Positions 58,465-64,000 of a stretch of 64,000 nt of DNA are shown in pieces. How positions within the stretch are numbered: the first letter of the stretch is position 1; every line of letters begins with the position of its first letter. Source of the stretch: Pisolithus tinctorius (lineage: Eukaryota > Basidiomycota > Agaricomycetes > Boletales > Pisolithaceae); assembly GCA_024663395.1 (NCBI GenBank), contig JANFAH010000015.1:1351001-1415000 (forward strand), read 5' to 3'. Under the pieces are notes generated by a model. It had not been told where the DNA came from and ran no database searches. It saw only the letters and a program-made list of their open reading frames with translations. The translations under genes were made by a program, and so were the position numbers.

Positions 58465-59366
58465 TGTCATATCCATGACTCTCGGACTCGGACTTGGACC
58501 AGTCCAGACCCCTAGCCCCTATCTCCGGTCAAGTCTGGTCCTGGTCCAGCCTAGAAAACCCAATCCCGACCCTAGATAACTCAACTCCGGCCTGCATAAC
58601 TCAAGTCCGGTGTTTTACCCCTATCTCCGGTCCATTTCGGCCTCCCAGCCTTGCGCTGCTCCACCCCGGTCCTCCCAGGTCTATGTCTGGGTCACCCAGA
58701 CATAACTCCGGTCTGTTTCCCTTTGTTTGTACTATATTTAGTCTAGCCCGTTCATCTGACTTTGCTTACTGTACAAATCCTGTGTCTGACCCCAGTATGC
58801 CGGTCACCTGGACTTTGGCTATTAGCCTCGGCACAGCCACTATGGCTATCCACTCTCTTGCTAATCTTCTTGCTAATAGCTTATTAACAAGTCCAGCTCT
58901 ATGTTTGTTATCCCAGACCGGCCTTGTGTATTTAACCCCTGTACATACTTTGTAGCACCCTCAGTCAGAATATCAACTTAGTATTACCCTCAACTCCATG
59001 TTACCCCTAGAGCTACTCCATAGCTAAGGCCAAGCCCTAAGCTATTCCCGGCCCCTGTCCCAGACCTCTCCCTGGCTTGCATAAGGGTACAGCACATAAG
59101 CTGAGACCAAGGGAGGTAGATCCAACCCCAGACCGGCTTCCCCTTGTGCGTGCTCCAACACCGGTCGGTTTCCCATTCTACTGGTCTTATTCCCATGCTG
59201 CCGGCCTTAAGTCCAGTCCTCCGGACTTAGCCCCTGACCTCCGGCCTTGACTCCGGTCTACTCGGACTTGGCCCCTGTCTCCCGGCCTTGATTCTGGCCA
59301 CTTGGACTTAGCCCCTGTCACCTGGTCTTGAAGCCCGGTCACCCAAGGGTAAACCTGTACTTCACA
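58465..59366 (+). repeat. solo LTR, 902 bp, target duplication AGTTA
   Basis: Starts TGTCATATCC, ends CTTCACA, flanked by AGTTA at 58460-58464 and 59367-59371. CpG-rich, full of CCGG-containing short repeats (TCCGGTC, CCGGACTT), in contrast to the LINE around it. TATA-like region about 58727 and AATATCAACTTAGT at about 58970, shared with the LTR at 42940-43507. Confidence 0.88.
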
Positions 59367-59393
59367 AGTTAGTTAAATCTAGATGAATGGCCA

Positions 59394-59470
59394 GCCTAAT
59401 CAGAGCTTCGGAATCGATACCCTTGGACCTCGGTCTGAGGGTATTGATGATGATGAAGCTCTGCTTAGGC
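59394..59470. repeat. long imperfect hairpin
   Basis: Arms of about 30 bases (GCCTAATCAGAGCTTC...ATACCCT and AGGGTAT...GAAGCTCTGCTTAGGC) around a 14-base loop. Confidence 0.75.
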
Positions 59471-60123
59471 CAGCCATAATGCCCAGTGAGATTTTGCTAT
59501 AGGGCAGGCCTCTGAGTGCTTGTACCGACCCCGACAGCCTGATTTATGACCCCCTGTGTGCACAATTGCTTACATAAGATCTAGAACTGGTCATATATTG
59601 CTAACCAGGGAGTGTTTTCATCCACGAGATACTCTAGCAGTCTAAGTCGCCACTACCAGGTGAGCAGTCTCCATAAACCCATATGTCTGGAGGACTTGGT
59701 TCGAACCTGGGGTGGGCCAGAATTAAATTGCAGCCAGTTTGAGTTGAATTGGTGAGTGTCTCTTTTTGTTTTGGCCAATTAGAAATGTCAATTCGTCGAA
59801 AATGCATCAGGGTTATGTGAAATGAATACCCCCCAATGCTGAAAGAAACCCCACCACCTTTGCCTGATAGGAGATGAAGTCATTAGTGGACTCTGGCATG
59901 ATATACTGCCAATGAAATATGAGCCTGCAGAGTCCCCCTCCCCACCCTGTTCACACATGCATTAGTTGGATAGACATAGTGAACAGAGGGGTGATGCCAA
60001 ACTTTCCTGAGTGACACTCCCTTTGCAAGATGGATGCTGGAAGCCCCACAACCTTGTTAAGTATCCAAAGAGGGCCCCTCCCAACGGGTCTAGGGCAATC
60101 CCTGGGTAGTAAACTGCTCACTG
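59471..60123. other. inter-ORF region of LINE F or its flank
   Basis: No gene recognised. Some CpG; contains GGTTCGAACC at 59699-59708, resembling a pol III B box, with no tRNA fold. Confidence 0.35.
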
Positions 60124-63100
60124 ATGCAACATACACATATAAATACACCAGAACCAGATTTTTCACCCACTATCAGACATGCTGCTTTAGATTATTCACC
60201 TCCTTCCCCTGAGCAGGAACTCAACTATATACCCCTTGGTACATTTGCTTCCTCTGCTGAAGAAGGGGACAGCTGGATTTGCTTGGATATCCTTAGTGAC
60301 AGAGGTAAATGCCTCTTTGACAGCATGGAGTGGGTGAACAATTGCAGAGAGGATGTACTGCCTGAGGAAGCATGGCACTGGTATGGTACCAGAAGGGCAG
60401 TGCTCAGAAGAGCAGTGGGAAAGGACTGCCCGACTAATGTGACACTCTGAGAGAGTATGTATGGACGACAGGAAACACTCAGGATGGGGTTGGGTGTCAA
60501 GCAATGGCATAGAGAGAAGTGCCATTTCTTCGTTAGAAGGGACCATGCCCTCAGCGAAGATAATGCATCCTGGATCAAACATAGATTTGGAACACCCCTG
60601 CGAGAGGGAGTGCCCTTGGAGGAAAGGAGGAGTGAACAGGACATAGATGTCCCCCTAGCACCTTTCCTCCCGTACAGCCCCACCCATAGTCAATTTACTG
60701 CTGAATTGATGGCCCCAGTGAGGTTCTGCCTATTCAACACTGGATGGCTCACCAGGCAGGAAGTCTGGGATGTATTGAAGGACCACCTAGCCCCTGAAGT
60801 TATGGACAGTGTGTTACAGGTGCAAACCTTCCTACAACCCAACAGCTACCCACATACTGACTTCTGGTTGGAGGCAAGGGTGGCTGCCAGAATCAAACAA
60901 GGCTTGTACCTCATGGCAGCCCAGAGAAGGCATGGAACCAGAGAAATAAACAAGTTCCCACCGTACAAGCTGAAATGGTTCTGGAAGCATGATAAGCTTA
61001 CCACACACTGGCAGCTGGACACTTGGAAATCCTGGAGAGACAGAAAGTTGGAGCCCCATCCTGCCCACCTGGCCTTTGAGGAAACCCCCAGAAAGGGGAT
61101 TGCGACATTAAACATAAATGGCATGGGTGCAAAAAAGCCTGGCATTATCAACCTCCTGAAATGGAACAGGATAGGAGTGCTCGCTATCCAGGAAACCTTG
61201 CTGGGGAAAAATCAGTACAGGTTCCACATCGAGGGCTATGAAACCTACCAAAGACCCAAGTCTGCAGGCTTTAGGGGACATGCCCTCCTTGTCAGCAGGC
61301 ACTTCCCATCCTATGAGGTCTCCCTGAACAAGGAAAAATGTTACATCCATGTAAAAATCACTAAACTCAGTGGGGACAGACCTTGGCACATCATCTTGGT
61401 TTACCTCCCCTTGGGTGGAAACCAATGGAGCAAGAGGACACAATGCCTGAAGGATATAATGCTGGAATATTGTGACATAGTCTCCAAGGACCATGATGCC
61501 AAAGTGGTAATAATGGGAGATTTCAACATGAGACATGACGAGCTGGCTAGAAGGATCACAAAGGAAAATGACAGTCCTACCTGCCTCAAAATCGCTGGCT
61601 GCAGCCTTACCTTCCACAGGAAGGGCACCAAATGGTCAGATGTCAACAACATACTGGTCAGCCCTGCAGTGAACTGCTTCCTGAAACCAGGAAAGGTGGT
61701 CTGCAACTGGGGCACAGACTCTGATCACTTCCTGATAGTCACTGCATTGAAAGGTGCTGAAAAAGAACCCTGAAAGAGGGCAGTGCTGGTGACCCATCAG
61801 TTCAACGTAGACCTTGTGAAAGGCCATGGAAAGGCCATAATAAACCACAACCATTGGAGTGCCCTCCCTGTCGATCCCATCAAAACCAAAGAGGATTTGG
61901 ACCGATGTGCAGAGCAATTCAGCACTGTAGTCAACAATGTTGCCTTGGAACTGGGAATAAAGACCCAAAGAGTGGGAACAGAACCAAGGCTAAACAGATC
62001 CCTAAAGAAAAAGGCAGACAAGGCCACAAAAGCACACAAAAAATGGGAACTGGCAGCTGAACAAGGCTCTGCTACCACAGACCACCTGTGGCAACATTAC
62101 TGCACACTGAAGAGAGACACCCATAAACACCTCAAAGCATGGAAAAAGAAAATGCATGAAAAGGAGGTGGCACAGGTTGCCAAGCTCTATTTTGACAGTG
62201 AAATGAAGGCTTTCCACTGCTGGGAGGACTCCACTACCAAAGGCATGATGTGTAACGACAGCATAAAACCTGTCATAGACAAGGAAGGGAGGCTCCTCAC
62301 AGATGAAGCTGATATAAGGCAAAGGACCTATGAATACTTCAAGGACCTCCACCAAGATGATCCTGGATTGCTCTCCAGAAACAAGGATTACTGGGCTGGA
62401 AAGGCATGTAAAAGATGAGAGCAAGAACTCCAAGGGCTAAATGACATGCCTGCCTGGAGGGAGATCCTGCTGGTGATCAGACAGATGATGCTGGGCACTG
62501 CACCCAGACATGACAACATTCCGATAGAGGTCTATAAAGCCTTGCTTAAAGAAGAATGCCACCATCTGCTGGAGCGACAGGGAGTGCAGGTAGGAGATGG
62601 CCTCTATGTGGCACTACCAGAACATGAGCTCCCTGAAAAACCAGTGACCATGATGGGTGAACATCTGCACAGGGTCATCTTGGGCATATGGAAAACCAAG
62701 AAACAGCCCCAATACTGGAGTTTGGTGATGGAAAAACTGCTCTTCAAATCAGGTGACCCCACTGACCTGAAAAACTACAGGGGAATCAGCCTCATAGTGG
62801 TGGCAATGAAAATTGTCACCTCCATGATGGCAATGAGACTGTTGAAAGCGGCAGAGGATAACAATATATTGGTACTGGAACAGGGTAGGTTCAGGAATCA
62901 CGAGGAAGCAATCACACAGTTCATAACCCTTGCTGAAATGGTGAGGTGGTGCTGCTTGAAGGACAAGAAAACCTTCATGATCTTCATCGACCTCCTAAAG
63001 GCATTTGACAAAGTTATGCATGAAGTGCTACTGGAAAAGTTGGATGCCATGGGAGTGAGAGGACACTTCCTTGACCTGCTCAGATCCATATATCACACCT

Positions 63101-64000
63101 CCAAAGCCTGTGTCCAAGTGGGGGATGAAAACACCCCATATTTTGACCTCATAAGGGGCACCCAACAGGGCTGCCCCCTCTCCCCAGTGCTCTTCATCCT
63201 GTTCATAAACAACCTCATCGAATACCTACTGACAGGAATAGAAATACCTGGAATCAAGGATAGGAAAAAATGCCCTGGCCTCCTCTTTGCTGATGATATA
63301 GCCAGATTGGCAGAAATGGAAGAGGAAGCCCAGGAAGTCTTGAATGGGATAGCCCGCTGGAGCGAAGACTGGCACATGCCAGTTGGAGCCCTGAAATGTG
63401 GAGTGCTGATGATAAATGGAATGGAGGAAGAACAACAACAGTTTGCACAAAAGACATTCCAGGTCAGACGAGAGCAGGTCCCAGTAGTATGGGCCTATAA
63501 ATACCTCAGCATATGGGTAACCGACTGACTGGGAGACTCGGAACACATGGACGAGACCAATCACTGCAAAACCCTGGCAAAAAAAGTGAAAACCACTATT
63601 GATATGAGGCAGGCCTTCCTAAGGGACCCGAAATTCCCACTGGAACTAAAGCTAGCAGTGATCCACTCCAAGATCTTGTCCCTGGGTCTTTATGGAGGAG
63701 AGTGGGTCAGAATGTGCCAGCACAGGATGAACATAATACAGAAAGAAGCCAATGTGGCACTGAAGCTAGCCTTAGGGTCCGCCTCCAACAGCACCATGCA
63801 TGCATACCAGGTCACAGCCTGGGAGCTTGGGGTGCCCATGATAGAGGAATGTATGGCAGACCTCAGAGTGAGATTGTGGCAAAAAGCCCCCCAGATGAAA
63901 ACATGGATCTCCACTCTGGTGAGTGAGGAAAACAAACTGGTAGACAGAGCCCGCTCCTGGTCTAGTCAAACCGCCCACATGATTAGATGTGCATGCTGCA
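60124..64000 (+). pseudogene. LINE F ORF2: endonuclease and reverse transcriptase, partial
   Basis: One frame to the window end with TGA at 60448, 61771, 62416 and 63526. The first ~300 residues have no known domain. Endonuclease: GIATLNINGM (61100), LAIQETLL, VVIMGDFNM (61508), TDSDHFLIV (61721), all catalytic positions as expected. RT from about 62446: RHDNIPIEVYK, YRGISLIVVAMK, IFIDLLKAFDKV, GTQQGCPLSPVL, and intact FADD (63286 region). Compared with LINE E the catalytic residues survive, so only the TGA codons visibly disable it. ORF2 continues past 64000. Confidence 0.82.

Larger units (their letters stand above)
57137..64000 (+). mobile_element. LINE F (non-LTR retrotransposon), runs off window
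   Basis: ORF1 with CCHC knuckle (57137-58234) and ORF2 with endonuclease and RT (60124 onward), interrupted by a solo LTR (58465-59366). Keeps more CpG than LINE E. ORF2 stops in the window are TGA only (60448, 61771, 62416, 63526). The missing 3' part is represented by the fragment at 16509-17760. Confidence 0.8.

Noticed and set aside
59640..59720. tRNA or tRNA-derived SINE, from GGTTCGAACC at 59699-59708.
   Set aside because: No acceptor stem, D-arm or anticodon arm could be paired around it; the T-stem itself is weak.
24993..63528. TGA read as Trp or Arg (alternative genetic code) to explain the many in-frame TGA.
   Set aside because: Abundant TGG for Trp, Arg at the matching positions of relatives, and frameshifts and motif losses in the same elements fit decay better than recoding.

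Overview
This window looks like a transposon graveyard in a filamentous basidiomycete, most likely an Agaricomycete with a large, repeat-rich, CpG-methylated genome; the species cannot be named from the sequence. Grounds: short GT-AG introns (about 47 bp) in a fungal Zn2Cys6-type gene, Ty3/gypsy elements with chromodomains, two different LINE-type elements, a Helitron helicase tail, and strong CpG loss in most repeats. Only the gene at 198-1308 looks intact. Almost everything else is mobile DNA or its debris.

Layout. 198-1308: four-exon Zn2Cys6-like gene. 2.2-8.3 kb (minus): gypsy element A, CpG-rich, with frameshifts and one internal stop in pol. 9.7-15.0 kb (minus): gypsy B, decayed, its gag split by a ~1.9 kb LTR-like insert. 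15.0-16.5 kb (plus): truncated gypsy with integrase C-terminus, chromodomain and start of a 3' LTR, joined head-on to B. 16.5-17.7 kb: 3' fragment of LINE F carrying a 250-bp solo LTR with target duplication. 17.8-18.1 kb: gypsy integrase scrap. 19.0-20.6 kb: inverted second copy of the B insert. 22.2-34.9 kb: an endogenous geminivirus-like (CRESS-DNA type) Rep gene with an origin-like stem-loop upstream, split by a complete 11.2 kb chromovirus (element C, LTRs 22671-22867 and 33683-33879, duplication CATAT). 35.5-42.7 kb: many copies of two short palindromes around two partial copies of a SNF2-like helicase pseudogene. 42.9-46.5 kb: LTR and gypsy D (minus, reverse transcriptase deleted). 47.4-49.2 kb: broken gene of an unrecognised family. 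49.8-50.0 kb: end of a Helitron PIF1-type helicase. 50.8-51.3 kb: degenerate tandem repeat. 51.4-56.3 kb: LINE E. 56.34-56.69 kb: piece of 18S rRNA gene. 57.1-64.0 kb: LINE F, interrupted by a 902-bp solo LTR and running off the window.

A common thread is decay by CpG deamination. In-frame stops in elements C, D, E and F are almost all TGA, several at positions where the family normally has Arg (CGA to TGA). The two LTRs of element C differ at five sites, all CpG. The two arm types of the dispersed palindromes are what CpG loss would make from one ancestral sequence. CpG content gives a relative age order: A, C and the LTRs at 43 and 58-59 kb are younger than the CpG-poor sequence around them.
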